Position numbers and translations under genes: made by a program. Of a stretch of 64,000 nucleotides of DNA, positions 24,920 to 35,600 are shown in pieces. The first letter of the stretch is position 1. Each line of letters starts with the position of its first letter. The notes beneath the pieces were generated by a model that worked only from the letters and a program-made list of their open reading frames with translations, did not search any database and was not told where the DNA came from. This DNA is from Desulfurobacterium sp. TC5-1 (GTDB lineage Bacteria; Aquificota; Aquificia; Desulfurobacteriales; Desulfurobacteriaceae): contig NZ_ATXC01000001.1 of assembly GCF_000421485.1 (NCBI RefSeq), positions 124,001 through 188,000 on the forward strand, in the 5' to 3' direction.

Positions 24920-24986
24920 TTTCTCTCCACCTTTAGAGTAAGATGATATTATAAGCCTGAATCGTTATGGTAGAGAGGTTAAAGTT

Positions 24987-25658
24987 ATGATTCTTGTGGA
25001 AGTTAACAATTTGAAGAAAGTTTACGAAACTGAAAGTGATAGAGTAGAGGCACTAAAGGGTGTCAACCTTAAGTTAAATAAGGGTGAATTTGCCCTGATA
25101 ATGGGAGCTTCAGGTTCGGGGAAAAGTACGCTTCTTCATATACTTGGAACTCTCGATAGACCCACTTTAGGGACTGTACTTTATAGGGGTAAAGATCTAT
25201 TTTCACTTGATGAGAGAGAGCTTGCACTTTTCAGGAATAGAAATTTGGGATTTGTATTTCAATTTCACTATTTGATAATGGAGTTTACCCTTATTGAGAA
25301 TGTGATGGCTCCTCTTTTAATTGGTGGTGTAGATGTTGACGAGGCGAGGGAAAAGGCTGTTGAGATGTTGAAAATGGTCGGTTTGGGACATAGATTAACT
25401 CATAAACCGTTCGAGATATCTGGCGGTGAGCAACAGAGAACAGCAATTGCCCGTGCTCTTGTTAACTCTCCGGAACTTGTTCTTGCCGATGAACCTACTG
25501 GGAACCTTGATTCAAAAACTTCAGAATCTGTTCTTTCTCTTATGGCTGAACTTAACAGAGAAACTGGAACTACTTTTTTCATTGCCACCCATAATCATGA
25601 GCTGGAAAAATTTGCCGACAGAATATACTTTATAAAAGACGGTGTTATTAATATTTAA
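24987..25658 (+). CDS. ABC transporter ATPase of the LolD/MacB type
   Basis: A protein of 223 residues with Walker [10 protein letters not shown], the Q-loop [11 protein letters not shown], signature ISGGEQQR, Walker [13 protein letters not shown] and the switch histidine in THNHELE. The [11 protein letters not shown] segment is typical of LolD, which powers release of outer-membrane lipoproteins, or of related MacB/FtsE ATPases. No permease is adjacent; the next gene is clpC. The permease must be encoded elsewhere. Confidence 0.85.
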   Translation: MILVEVNNLKKVYETESDRVEALKGVNLKLNKGEFALIMGASGSGKSTLLHILGTLDRPTLGTVLYRGKDLFSLDERELALFRNRNLGFVFQFHYLIMEFTLIENVMAPLLIGGVDVDEAREKAVEMLKMVGLGHRLTHKPFEISGGEQQRTAIARALVNSPELVLADEPTGNLDSKTSESVLSLMAELNRETGTTFFIATHNHELEKFADRIYFIKDGVINI

Positions 25659-25669
25659 GAGAGGTGTAT

Positions 25670-28132
25670 ATGTTTGAGAAGTTTACAAAAAAAGCAAGAC
25701 AAATTGTAATAAAAGCGAAGGAAGAGGCAGTCGTTTTAAGAACACCTTATCTTGGAACGGAACATTTACTCCTTGTTTTACTGAAGGAGGACGAAATTGT
25801 TAATCAGATAATCAGCAAGTATAACATTTCAAAGATTCGTATCCAGGAAATGGTAATTCATCAAATTCAACCTTCCCCGGAAGAGGTGGATGTTAATACC
25901 ATTGCTTTTACTACAGAGGCAAGACGTGCTCTTGAACAGGCAGTTGAAGAGGCGAAAATACTTGGCCATGCTTATGTCGGACCGGAGCACATATTTATAG
26001 GTCTTGCAAAAGAAAGGCTTGGTCTTGCAGGTAGAATTTTAAGAAGTTACGGCCTTGATCATTATACGCTCCGTAGGGAGGTAACGGCCATACTTAAAGG
26101 TATTCTTGGCAGAGCAAAGACATCAAGAAAATCCAGCACACCTAATCTCGACAAGTACGGAAGAGATTTAACAAAACTTGCCGAGGAAGGAACTCTTGAT
26201 CCTGTTATTGGTCGTGACAAGGAGATAGAGAGAGTAATTCACATTCTTGCGAGAAGACGTAAAAACAATCCTGTTTTGATAGGTGAACCAGGTGTTGGAA
26301 AAACGGCAATAGTTGAAGGATTGGCTATAAGAATAGCTGAAGGAGGTGTTCCGGAAAAGCTGAAGGATAAAAGAATCGTTTCTCTTGACATGGCTTCTCT
26401 TATTGCTGGAACCAAATACAGGGGACAGTTTGAAGAGCGCTTAAAGGCAGTTGTTAAGGAACTTGAAAACAATAAGGATGTAATTCTTTTCATCGATGAA
26501 CTTCATACACTGGTTGGTGCTGGTGCTGCTGAAGGTTCTATGGATGCTTCAAACATTCTAAAGCCTTCCCTTTCAAGGGGCGAAATACAGGTTATAGGTG
26601 CTACTACTCTTGATGAATATAGAAAATACATAGAGAAAGACGGTGCACTGGAAAGAAGATTTCAGCCTGTTTTAGTTGAAGAGCCTTCAATGGAAGAGAC
26701 GGTTGAGATTTTAAAAGGTTTGAAGCCGAAATTTGAAGAATTCCACAACGTGAAGATAACCGATGAGGCGATAGAAAGGGCTGTTAAGTTAGCAGTTCGT
26801 TACATAAATGATAGGAAACTTCCCGATAAGGCTATAGATATTATTGACGAAGCCGGTGCAAAAGCTCAGTTGAGAGTGGGAACAAAGCCTGCAGAAATAA
26901 AGAAAATAGAAGAGAGGTTGCAGGCGATAAAAGCCCTCAAAGAGGAAGCTCTTGCAATGGCTGAGTATGAGAAGGCTCACGAATACAAGCAGGAGGAGAT
27001 GAAGTTAACTGCCGAGCTTGAAGAGTTAAATAAGAAATGGCTCGTTTCCCGTAAGAGTGAGAAGCCTGTAGTAGATGTTCTTGAAATAGAAGAGATTGTA
27101 GCACTCTGGACAGGTATCCCGGTTAATCAGATACATGAAGCTGAAAGGGAAAAACTACTAAGGCTTGAATCTGAGCTTCATAAAAGGGTGGTTGGTCAGG
27201 AAGAAGCTGTCAGTGCAGTTGCGCGAGCCATAAAACGTTCAAGACTCGGCATCAGGACTAACCTTAACAGGCCTATAGGTGCTTTCCTCTTCCTTGGACC
27301 GACAGGTGTTGGTAAGACAGAACTTGCTAAAACACTTGCAGAAGTTTTATTTGGTGATGAGAAAGCGATGGTTAGAATTGATATGTCTGAATATATGGAG
27401 AAGCACACTGTTTCAAGACTTATAGGTGCGCCTCCGGGATATGTTGGTTATGAAGAGGGTGGTCAGCTTACAGAGATTGTAAGGAGGAAGCCGTACAGCG
27501 TTATTCTCCTTGACGAGATAGAAAAAGCCCATCCAGACGTTCTTAACATACTGCTCCAGATAATGGAAGACGGTCGATTGACGGACGGTCTTGGTAGAAC
27601 AGTTTCTTTCACAAATACGATACTTATAATGACTTCAAACCTTGGTGCAAAGCACCTTGTTTCCGCTCAAAAAGGTCTTGGCTTTGATACAGGCACAGAA
27701 GAAGATATGGAAAGAAAGGCTTTTGAGAGAATGAAATCTTTTGTTATGGATGAAGTGAAGAGATACTTTAAACCTGAGTTTATAAACAGGCTTGATGAGA
27801 TAGTTGTTTTCCATCCTCTTACAAGGGAAGATGTTAAAGAGATTGTCAGGAAGCAGGTTGATAGGCTCAATGAAGAGTTGAAAGAGAGGAATCTAAAAGT
27901 TCATGTTACCAATAAGTTTGTAAATTACATCGTTGATAGGGAGTTCCGTAAAGAGTATGGGGCAAGAACCATAAGAAGAGCTATTCAATCTTTAATAGAG
28001 GACAGGTTAACAGACGAAATTCTTTCTGGAAGGTTCCTTGAAGGTGGTGAAGTGGTATTTGATGTAACACCTAAAGGAAAGATAAGTGTGAGAGAGAAGA
28101 AGAAGAAGAGAGCAACAGCACAGATAAGGTGA
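25670..28132 (+). CDS. clpC: ClpC-type AAA+ unfoldase
   Basis: A hexameric ATPase that feeds substrates to ClpP, 820 residues from the ATG at 25670 behind GAGAGG (an in-frame GTG lies six bases earlier). Clp N-repeats occupy 1-140; the first AAA+ domain has GEPGVGKTA; a middle region with a UVR-like helix ([14 protein letters not shown]) marks ClpC and not ClpB; the second AAA+ has GPTGVGKTE, ending with the D2-small domain. No mcsA/mcsB or ctsR lies nearby, so control differs from Bacillus. Confidence 0.93.
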   Translation: MFEKFTKKARQIVIKAKEEAVVLRTPYLGTEHLLLVLLKEDEIVNQIISKYNISKIRIQEMVIHQIQPSPEEVDVNTIAFTTEARRALEQAVEEAKILGHAYVGPEHIFIGLAKERLGLAGRILRSYGLDHYTLRREVTAILKGILGRAKTSRKSSTPNLDKYGRDLTKLAEEGTLDPVIGRDKEIERVIHILARRRKNNPVLIGEPGVGKTAIVEGLAIRIAEGGVPEKLKDKRIVSLDMASLIAGTKYRGQFEERLKAVVKELENNKDVILFIDELHTLVGAGAAEGSMDASNILKPSLSRGEIQVIGATTLDEYRKYIEKDGALERRFQPVLVEEPSMEETVEILKGLKPKFEEFHNVKITDEAIERAVKLAVRYINDRKLPDKAIDIIDEAGAKAQLRVGTKPAEIKKIEERLQAIKALKEEALAMAEYEKAHEYKQEEMKLTAELEELNKKWLVSRKSEKPVVDVLEIEEIVALWTGIPVNQIHEAEREKLLRLESELHKRVVGQEEAVSAVARAIKRSRLGIRTNLNRPIGAFLFLGPTGVGKTELAKTLAEVLFGDEKAMVRIDMSEYMEKHTVSRLIGAPPGYVGYEEGGQLTEIVRRKPYSVILLDEIEKAHPDVLNILLQIMEDGRLTDGLGRTVSFTNTILIMTSNLGAKHLVSAQKGLGFDTGTEEDMERKAFERMKSFVMDEVKRYFKPEFINRLDEIVVFHPLTREDVKEIVRKQVDRLNEELKERNLKVHVTNKFVNYIVDREFRKEYGARTIRRAIQSLIEDRLTDEILSGRFLEGGEVVFDVTPKGKISVREKKKKRATAQIR

Positions 28133-28136
28133 TTTT

Positions 28137-29387
28137 ATGAGGTTATTGAACTTCCTGCTGTTGATTTTTCTTTCTCTTGTTTTTGCCTCATGTGGCGGTT
28201 CTCCAGATTCTGCCGTTTATCCTTTTGCTGAAAGGTTTGGTGTTGGAATTCCACCGGGTGGAAATGATTTCTACGGTGTAAATGGAACCGTTGTTTGGGT
28301 GGAACTTGAGAATTACATACTAAACAAAACAGGAGAAATAGACTATTACCGCACAAATGTTAGGGATTACAATGAAACGGCTTTTGAACACTTGCAGAGG
28401 GAGATTTCGGATGTCAGGTATCTTGTTTATTGGGTTACGAAAGATTGGAATTCTGAATGGATAAACACCTCTCTCTTACAGGAAGCTATGGATGGAGGAA
28501 AAATTCCTGTTTTTATGTTCTGGTACTTCGGTGATTCTCTCGATGTTATGCCTACGCAATCGGACATCGATGCTTACTATGCAAAAGTTAATCAGTTGAA
28601 AGACTTTCTTTCAAAGCTAAGAGGGATAAAACTTGTGGCTGTTGAGCCAGAGTTTAACAAAGGGGTTGTTGAAACCCATCAGAGTGAATTTGCGGGAATT
28701 TTTGAGAAAGCTATAGATATATTAAAGTCCGTTCCTGATACCTACTGCGGTCTCATTCTCACTGACACTGGTAGCCGGAGCGGTGTTTATCCAAAGTGCG
28801 GTTACGCAACATGTTCCCTTGGTGATAAGTATGAGTGGAGCCGATTTGACGATTTAATTTATCAGTTAAAAGATAAGATTGATTTTATTGGATTTCAGGA
28901 GATGCTTTCTCAGTTTACGAGGGATCCTGAAAACCCTTCTGCTGTAAAGGTTTATAATTACGACACACTTGGTCTTAAAGATATAAGACGGAGAATAATA
29001 AACTTCGCCGATTTTCTCTATGGTAAGTGGCAGAAACCTGTAATGTTAGGTTATACAACAGTTGCTACAGGTACGTGGAACGATACCAACGGTAATGGAA
29101 CCATAGATGATGGTGAGTATGATCCTCAGGGATGGAATTCAGTTGCAGAGGAAGTTTATCTGCAGATTTTCGGAAATAAAACGGAGCTTTTCAATCATCA
29201 TATATTTATGGAAGGTTTGATGGCGGTTTTTGACAATCCCCATCACGATCTTAACGGTTATCAGTTTTTCCTTAACAACGAGTATCACATTGGAATAGTA
29301 ATAAGCAATACTACAGACGGGAGTTTCGACTCTCACATAGACGGAGATATTTCGTTTAAGGTGGATCTGGATTCTATCTTCCATTAG
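28137..29387 (+). CDS. Secreted lipoprotein, glycan-hydrolase-like, with EF-hand-type loop
   Basis: A protein of 416 residues. Lipoprotein signal with lipobox VFASC at about 14-18. The body alternates hydrophobic strands and helices in a TIM-barrel-like way, with acidic residues at strand ends (VAVEPEFNK, IDFIGFQEML), suggesting a glycoside-hydrolase-like fold. DTNGNGTIDDGE at 316-327 is a canonical EF-hand loop (ligands D316, N318, N320, D324, E327), so calcium binding is likely. I do not recognise the family. It starts four bases after clpC and its end overlaps the end of the exopolysaccharide operon by 14 bases. Confidence 0.6.
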   Translation: MRLLNFLLLIFLSLVFASCGGSPDSAVYPFAERFGVGIPPGGNDFYGVNGTVVWVELENYILNKTGEIDYYRTNVRDYNETAFEHLQREISDVRYLVYWVTKDWNSEWINTSLLQEAMDGGKIPVFMFWYFGDSLDVMPTQSDIDAYYAKVNQLKDFLSKLRGIKLVAVEPEFNKGVVETHQSEFAGIFEKAIDILKSVPDTYCGLILTDTGSRSGVYPKCGYATCSLGDKYEWSRFDDLIYQLKDKIDFIGFQEMLSQFTRDPENPSAVKVYNYDTLGLKDIRRRIINFADFLYGKWQKPVMLGYTTVATGTWNDTNGNGTIDDGEYDPQGWNSVAEEVYLQIFGNKTELFNHHIFMEGLMAVFDNPHHDLNGYQFFLNNEYHIGIVISNTTDGSFDSHIDGDISFKVDLDSIFH

Positions 29388-31155
29388 AAGCTAACGTTAA
29401 GTAGAAGATTTGTGAAGAGGCTGGTTTAATTTCTTTAAGTGTAATGTCCGTGTATGTCTGGTAGTTCTTTACCTCTGGAGAGGGCTGACCGACTATCTCT
29501 GACACTGCTTTTACCACGGATATACCCTTTTTGTTCCAGAAAATTCTAACCTTCATTTTTTTTACCGTTTCTGGATTCCTGTTTACGATTTTAAGGGAAG
29601 CTGCTTTTCCGTTAGATGATATAGTCAGTTTGGTATTTAATCCGTAAAAAAGTCTAACTTTTTCCGCTATCTTTTTGCAGGTTGTAAAGGTTGTATTTTT
29701 AGATTTCTCTATGAATGATGATAAAAGGGATTGTTCTTTAAGTCCAATTTCTGTGTGAAGGGAGAGTATATACACGCTATTTAGGGTATGGATAAAGGAT
29801 TCTTCTTTCAGGAATTCCTCTGCTGATAGCTTGTTAGATTTTATCGTGAAGTAAAAATCGTCATTTCCATTTCTTGGTATAACTACAATACCATTTTTCA
29901 TATGTGGATAGATTGACGTCTTTTCTGCGGAGGACAGGAGATATCTGTAATCGGTCTTTTTCAGGAGTTCTGTCAGATGTTCCGGAATACTTTCTTCCGG
30001 TGGTCGAAAACCTGTTACCTTTTTTCCTGATAATTTTTCCAAAATTTCTTTTGATTTTTTTAATCCTGTTTCTATATCTGCAATTTTTAGCTTTGTTAAT
30101 GGTATGTGTTCCGTGAAGTGGGAGCCAATTTCAATATTTTTTGATTTTAGCAAATTGGATGAAACTCTGTTTGCTAAAGATGACAGAATAAAAGCTGTCC
30201 CTTTTATTCTGAATTTTCTCAGCGTATTTTCGAAATGTTTAAGATTTTCTATTTCATATTCGGCATCAGTTTCTATTACTGTAGGATTTTCTATGTCTAT
30301 AAACGGGAATGGGACGGCTATACTTTTTTCTGATAGAAAGTTATAGATGTTTTTTAGAAGAGTCATAAAGTATTTATCCTGTCCTTTTATATCTTTCAGG
30401 CTATAGTACGGGAATGTTGTGTAGACAAAGCTGCCGTTTCCGTAAAATCCGTAAAACATCAGCGGGGTTGTTCCAATCGTTTTGTGCGGTAGCATACTCC
30501 ATGAACATGGAAGTAGACTTGAACGGGCTTGAGCGCTTGAAAATAAGGGCATTGGATCGTATAGAACTATTTCGGCCCGTTTTCCATGGAGAGAAAAGGT
30601 TATAGGGTTAAGGATTTTAGGAGCCACAAAAATTTTTTCTCCCGGAGAAAAGATGTTTTTAAATTTTGCATCGCTAAATTCCTCAATTATCGGTTTAACT
30701 TTGTTGAAATTTTCGTCATAGAACCCGGAAAACCATGTTATTAAAATGTGTCCGCCATTTTTAAGGTATTCCTTTAGTGCCTTTCTATGTTCCTTGCTTA
30801 TGGAGGGGGAATCTATAACAAAAACGATGGGATAGTTTTTTAGATCTTCTATCTTAATAATGTCGGATTTGATGTTTAGCTTCAGTAGGTCTTCTTTTAC
30901 TTCAGAGAGTCTGTTTTTGTACTTTGTTTTTGATGATACTTTTGAATACCAGTTTTGACTTTCGTTCAGAAATAGAATTCCTACTTTACGGTTTTGTCTA
31001 TGGCCTATAGGTATGCTTCCCCTTACTCCAAGGAGATTATATACAACTACGGTGCTGCTTATGGAAAACATGAATACTACAAGTAGAGCGGATGGGAGGT
31101 AAAAGATGCTAAAGATCCTTTCTTTTAAAGAAGATGTATTTTTTTCCCGATTCAA
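29374..31155 (-). CDS. Membrane-anchored polysaccharide deacetylase (NodB fold)
   Basis: A protein of 593 residues: one N-terminal membrane helix (about 18-42), an alpha/beta domain to about 280 with an ITWFSGF segment resembling a glutamine-amidotransferase-like fold, then a NodB-type barrel with D297 (VIETDAEYE), the metal pair H346 and H350 (GSHFTEH) and RPPEE at 384-388, and a C-terminal beta domain. The motifs are variant but keep the Asp-His-His metal set. The TTG start follows GAGGAGG by six bases inside the upstream small gene. As the last gene of the locus it probably trims acetyl groups from an exported polysaccharide. Confidence 0.72.
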   Translation of the reverse strand: MNREKNTSSLKERIFSIFYLPSALLVVFMFSISSTVVVYNLLGVRGSIPIGHRQNRKVGILFLNESQNWYSKVSSKTKYKNRLSEVKEDLLKLNIKSDIIKIEDLKNYPIVFVIDSPSISKEHRKALKEYLKNGGHILITWFSGFYDENFNKVKPIIEEFSDAKFKNIFSPGEKIFVAPKILNPITFSLHGKRAEIVLYDPMPLFSSAQARSSLLPCSWSMLPHKTIGTTPLMFYGFYGNGSFVYTTFPYYSLKDIKGQDKYFMTLLKNIYNFLSEKSIAVPFPFIDIENPTVIETDAEYEIENLKHFENTLRKFRIKGTAFILSSLANRVSSNLLKSKNIEIGSHFTEHIPLTKLKIADIETGLKKSKEILEKLSGKKVTGFRPPEESIPEHLTELLKKTDYRYLLSSAEKTSIYPHMKNGIVVIPRNGNDDFYFTIKSNKLSAEEFLKEESFIHTLNSVYILSLHTEIGLKEQSLLSSFIEKSKNTTFTTCKKIAEKVRLFYGLNTKLTISSNGKAASLKIVNRNPETVKKMKVRIFWNKKGISVVKAVSEIVGQPSPEVKNYQTYTDITLKEIKPASSQIFYLTLASNGR

Positions 31156-31297
31156 GAAGAACCTCCTCGTAGGTTATGCTCTCTTTACCGCTCTTTGCTC
31201 CCCTTGCTTTAAATGCGAAGTAGGAAAGGACACCCAGGATGAGGGTTAGAATTATGAGAAACAGTATGACCAGGGCGGTAAAGGCAACAATGTCCAT
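31109..31297 (-). CDS. Small one-helix membrane protein of the exopolysaccharide locus
   Basis: A protein of 62 residues with a single membrane helix at about 5-30 and a basic, acidic-mixed cytoplasmic tail. It lies between the GT2 synthase (one-base overlap) and the deacetylase (47-base overlap). Position and topology recall the PgaD/HmsS partner of PgaC synthases, but it has one helix, not two, and no clear sequence match. Function inferred from context only. Confidence 0.55.
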   Translation of the reverse strand: MDIVAFTALVILFLIILTLILGVLSYFAFKARGAKSGKESITYEEVLLESGKKYIFFKRKDL

Positions 31298-32610
31298 TAT
31301 ATCTTCCCCTTCCTTTCAAGTTTTCCCCAGCTCATTTCAAGGTTGAACCATTCTTCTATCGTTGCAAAAACCTTTACGATGTTTAAAAACGTAATGTAGA
31401 AAATTCTGTATGCCGGTACGTACAACATGTATCTAAGGCTTTCTCCTGTAAATATAAGACAGAAAAGTGCGGCGGCACCGTCTATGATTGTAAGCAGAAC
31501 CCACCAGTTCACAATGGTCCACGAGAGGCCGTAAGTGGCTGCTATAAATATCAGAAATATGTTGGCGAATATGTCCATGAAAGGCCACCAGATGCCTTCC
31601 AGCTGCATATACCAGAGTGTAAAGGATGCAATTGGATTTTCTTTAAAGTTCCACAACAAGTGTGAATGCTTTCTGATTGACTGTAATATTCCCCTTGTCC
31701 ATCTGTATCTCTGTTTTATCAAAGGTATAACTTCTTCAGGTGCTTCTGTCCACGCCATTGCGTCTGGCTCGTAGTCTATCTTGAATCCTGCCGTTATCAG
31801 CTTTAACGTTAAGTCACAGTCTTCTGCAAAGGTATCACTGTCGTAATATCCTACTTTTTTTAAGGCATCCTTTTTGAACATTCCTATAGGTCCGGGAATT
31901 ATGTTTACGGCTCTCATAAAACCCTGGCCACTCCTTGACATGTTAAGCCCTTCTATGTACTCTAACTGTTGAAGTTTGGTAAGTATTTTATCGGCGTTTG
32001 ACACTTTTACAGCACCGGCAACGGCAGCAACATGGGGATCTTTAAAATGTCTTACCATTTTCTTTAGAACATCTCTTTCCAGTTTTGAGTCTGCATCAAC
32101 ACACATTACAATGTTGTAGGTGGCTCTTTCTATTCCATAGTTGAGAGCTCTTGCCTTTCCGCCGTTTTTCTTTTTGAAGACTCTTACAGTTACATTGCCG
32201 TAGTTTTTTGCCATGCTGCTTGCTATATGGTAGGTTTTGTCTTTCGAGCCGTCGTCAATGACGATTACTTCGTACTTTGGATAGTCTAACTTTATAAGGG
32301 ATAATAGAGACTGTCTTATCGTTACTTCTTCGTTGTACGCAGGGACTATTATTGAGATGCCCGGATAAAAGTCTTTTCCTTCCAGAGCCGTTTTTGCCGT
32401 AGAATATCCGTTCAGGAAGGAAAGCCACAGGAATCCGAGGTACCTCATAACGATGAGCGTTAGAAAAGAAATCAGAATAATACTTCCTATTTTCATTACG
32501 ACGCTTGTGAATTGATAAAAAAGGTGTTCAGTTATCAAAAAATTGATGGCAAGAATAGATGCAAAAAACAGGAGCGTGCCAGCAGCAACAGCGATCTTTT
32601 TAAAATCCAT
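31297..32610 (-). CDS. Processive family-2 glycosyltransferase, PgaC/HmsR/IcaA-like
   Basis: An inner-membrane polysaccharide synthase of 437 residues. Two N-terminal helices (about 7-27, 39-62), GT-A domain with IVIDDGS (D119/D120), DAD at 172-174, catalytic FAED (E263/D264) and QRYRW at 300-304, the signature of processive beta-glycan synthases, then helices near 325-415. NGGKARALNYG is shared with poly-N-acetylglucosamine synthases. With the neighbouring NodB protein this favours an amino-sugar polymer. No PilZ domain is fused, so any cyclic di-GMP control must come from a partner. Confidence 0.88.
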   Translation of the reverse strand: MDFKKIAVAAGTLLFFASILAINFLITEHLFYQFTSVVMKIGSIILISFLTLIVMRYLGFLWLSFLNGYSTAKTALEGKDFYPGISIIVPAYNEEVTIRQSLLSLIKLDYPKYEVIVIDDGSKDKTYHIASSMAKNYGNVTVRVFKKKNGGKARALNYGIERATYNIVMCVDADSKLERDVLKKMVRHFKDPHVAAVAGAVKVSNADKILTKLQQLEYIEGLNMSRSGQGFMRAVNIIPGPIGMFKKDALKKVGYYDSDTFAEDCDLTLKLITAGFKIDYEPDAMAWTEAPEEVIPLIKQRYRWTRGILQSIRKHSHLLWNFKENPIASFTLWYMQLEGIWWPFMDIFANIFLIFIAATYGLSWTIVNWWVLLTIIDGAAALFCLIFTGESLRYMLYVPAYRIFYITFLNIVKVFATIEEWFNLEMSWGKLERKGKI

Positions 32611-35600
32611 TAACCATCACCTCGCAGGTTAAATACCAGTATCTGCTTTCGGATAGGGTAGTAACTCTTAAGTTGCTGAATGTTAGTTTAGCATTCCACC
32701 GTTTCTGTCTGGCTTTTAAGGTTATCTCGCCAAGCATAAGTTTTTCTTTAAATGAATACCCGACATCAACTTCCGGTTCTATTTTCAATCCTCCGTATAA
32801 AATAGTCTTTTTTAGTCCTATCAGGGTACTGTCAAAAAAGTGTGGTGAGTAGTATTCCTCTGTTTCCTTTGAATCTGCCATATACCAGCCTTTGAGAACT
32901 GGTGAGATGCTATTCTTACTGTCGGCTAACAGGAATTGAAAAATTGTGGAGATGTTACCGTCGTTTATGTATCCTGTCTTGATTTCACCCCACAGTTCTT
33001 TATTACTTGCCTTTCTATACAGGGTTCCTTTTACAAAGGTTCCAATTCTGTTTTTTTCTGCTGCTGTCGTTGATAGTCTCTCTTTTGCTATCGATTCTTG
33101 AAGCAGGGAAACGGTTAGACCATTTTCTTTATTGAAATAGGTTATGAATGGATAGATGTTTTTATAGTAGTTTGAGATATCAATTGTTAATCCGTACCAA
33201 AATGTGGAGTTGATTATTTTACCTGAGACTTCAAATCCGGTAAATGTGCCGTTGTTTTTTAGATAGTATCCTTCTATTCTGCCTGAGAGGTTATCTTTCG
33301 CCAATCTGTATCCTGCCGTGAAAAAACTTACACTGTTTGAGTCAAACAAACTGTTTCCGTAGAACTGGCCTTTTATCTTTTCTGATTCCTGCTTTTCCTG
33401 TTGGCCAATCTTTCCAGTGGGAACTTCGGGTATATTTAGAGTAAGGTTGTCTAATAATGATAGTTTTAAGCTAAATCTATCTATCAACTTTTCATCTAAC
33501 TCAATTTTTTGTTGTTCTATTTTAGGATTATTTTTTTCTGAGATTTTGTGAGTTGCATTTTCTCTGGTCTTGGACTTCTGATTCTCTATTGTCTTTAACA
33601 ACCTCTTTGCTTCTCCTATAATTTTGTCCAGATCGTATTTTTTCTGGGCTTTCTGCCATGTCTCTTTTACGATAAGGAACTTTTTCGGTGCAATTTCTTC
33701 TAATACAAGTGTCTTTAGTCCTTCGTCTGAATGGGTTGGAGATGAATACTGCTGCCAGAATTGAATTTTATATTTATTATCTGCCTTTGATTTAAGTTCA
33801 ATGTTACTGATATTAACTTTTATGTAGCTATTTTCTCTGAAGAGGTTTTTCTTCTTCCATATCCAGTACGGTGTTTTTACACTCTTTGCGTAGAAAGAGA
33901 CATATTTTTCAAAGTTCTTCTCTTCCCAGGCTTTCTTCCATTGATTAAGAAATGCGAGTATAGTTTCAGGTGGTTGTAGAGCTACAATTCTTTTAAGTAT
34001 TTTTTTCGCTTCTTCCTTTTTCCCACTATTTGCCAGACAGCGGCCGTAATGGAAAAGTACCTCTATGTCATTTCTGTACCAGCTAAGGAGAAACCACTCT
34101 GCAGCAGCTTCTTCGTAGTTTCCGAGAATTTCTAAAGTTTTCGCGAGACCGTATATGGCTTTTGGGTCTTCCGGATAGAAGGTTAAATATTTCTCGTAGG
34201 CTTTTGCCGCTTCCTTAATAAAGCCACCGTTTTCGAGTCTTTCTGCTAACTCTTTCCATTTTTCTATCTCTGTGTTTTTGCCAGTGGTTTCTACTGATTG
34301 TTGTTCCATTTTAAATCTTGGTGTTTCTGATAATATTTTTGCTTTCAGGTTAATCGCTTTTCTATTGTTGGGATCCGTTTTAATGATCTCTTCTAATACC
34401 TGGAGTGCAGCTTTTGGGAATCCTGCCCAGTAGTAGTTTTTAGCGAGAATAAGTTTTGCCTTACTCGTGTTAATCTTATTCGCATAGAATTCGAGGTATG
34501 AAAAGCCTTTCTGGTAATTCCCAAGTTTTATATAGATTTCGCCTATATCTCTAAAAACATTGATGTCTTCAGGGTTTAATTCTGAATATTTTAAGTAGTA
34601 TTTAAGTGCCTTTTTGTACTTTCCTATTTTAAGGTATATATCGCCTATCCGCCTGTAGTAGTACGGTTTAGGTTCTTTCTTTATTAGATTCAGGTATTTT
34701 TTAAGAACAGGTTTGAAATTTCCTGTAAGTAGCATTATTTCTTCTTTTATCTCTTCATCATCAGGATTTTCCCTTTGTGCCATTTTGAAGTATTGGAGGG
34801 CTTTGTCTTCTGCGTTTTGCCATAGGTACAGATATCCAAAGAGTTTGTGTACTTCTGCTTTTTCCTGTTCTGTTAATTCTGGCATTTTCTCTATATTTTT
34901 AAGGAGCTTTCTTGCCTTATCAAATTCAGAATTCCATTCAAGAAGCCGAATTTTCATTAATAGGTAGGATAGTTTTTTGGTTTTTTTGAATAGGCGGTCG
35001 TACAATTCTTCTGCTTCGTCAAGTTTTCCTGACCATGAGAGATATTTGGCAAGTGTTACAAGTGCCTCTTCACTGTTGGGATGCTTTTGGAGATAACTTT
35101 TAAGTAGTTTTATTGCTTCTTCTTTTTTGCCGGACGTGTAGAGAAGGTAGGTAAGTTGTAGGCAGTTTTTCCATGTTGGATTTTTGGAGTACGCATTCAT
35201 AAGTTGTTTAATGAGTTTTTCTCTTTTTTCTTCTATCTTTTTAAAAAGTTCTTTCCATGTGTTTCCTGGAAATTTTCTTTTCGCAACAAGAAGAAGTTGT
35301 TCTGCTTTTTCAAGTTCACCGTAATTAAGGAGTGTTTCAAATGCAAGTTTATAGCTCTGTCCATCGGGGTAATACTTTAGTAAGAGATTCATATATTTCT
35401 TTGAGCAATCGTAATTTCCCGCCCAATTACATATTTTCAGTTTTAGTTCTATATAGTTTCTATCTTTTTTGTTTTTGTATTCCTCTAAGATGTCTTCGGC
35501 TTCTTTTAGATGATTACTCCATGCAAGGGCCATGGCAAGTTTTATGATGTTGCTCTGTTTTAATTTTAAATTAAGTTCTTTGTGAACTTTATAGAGCAAT

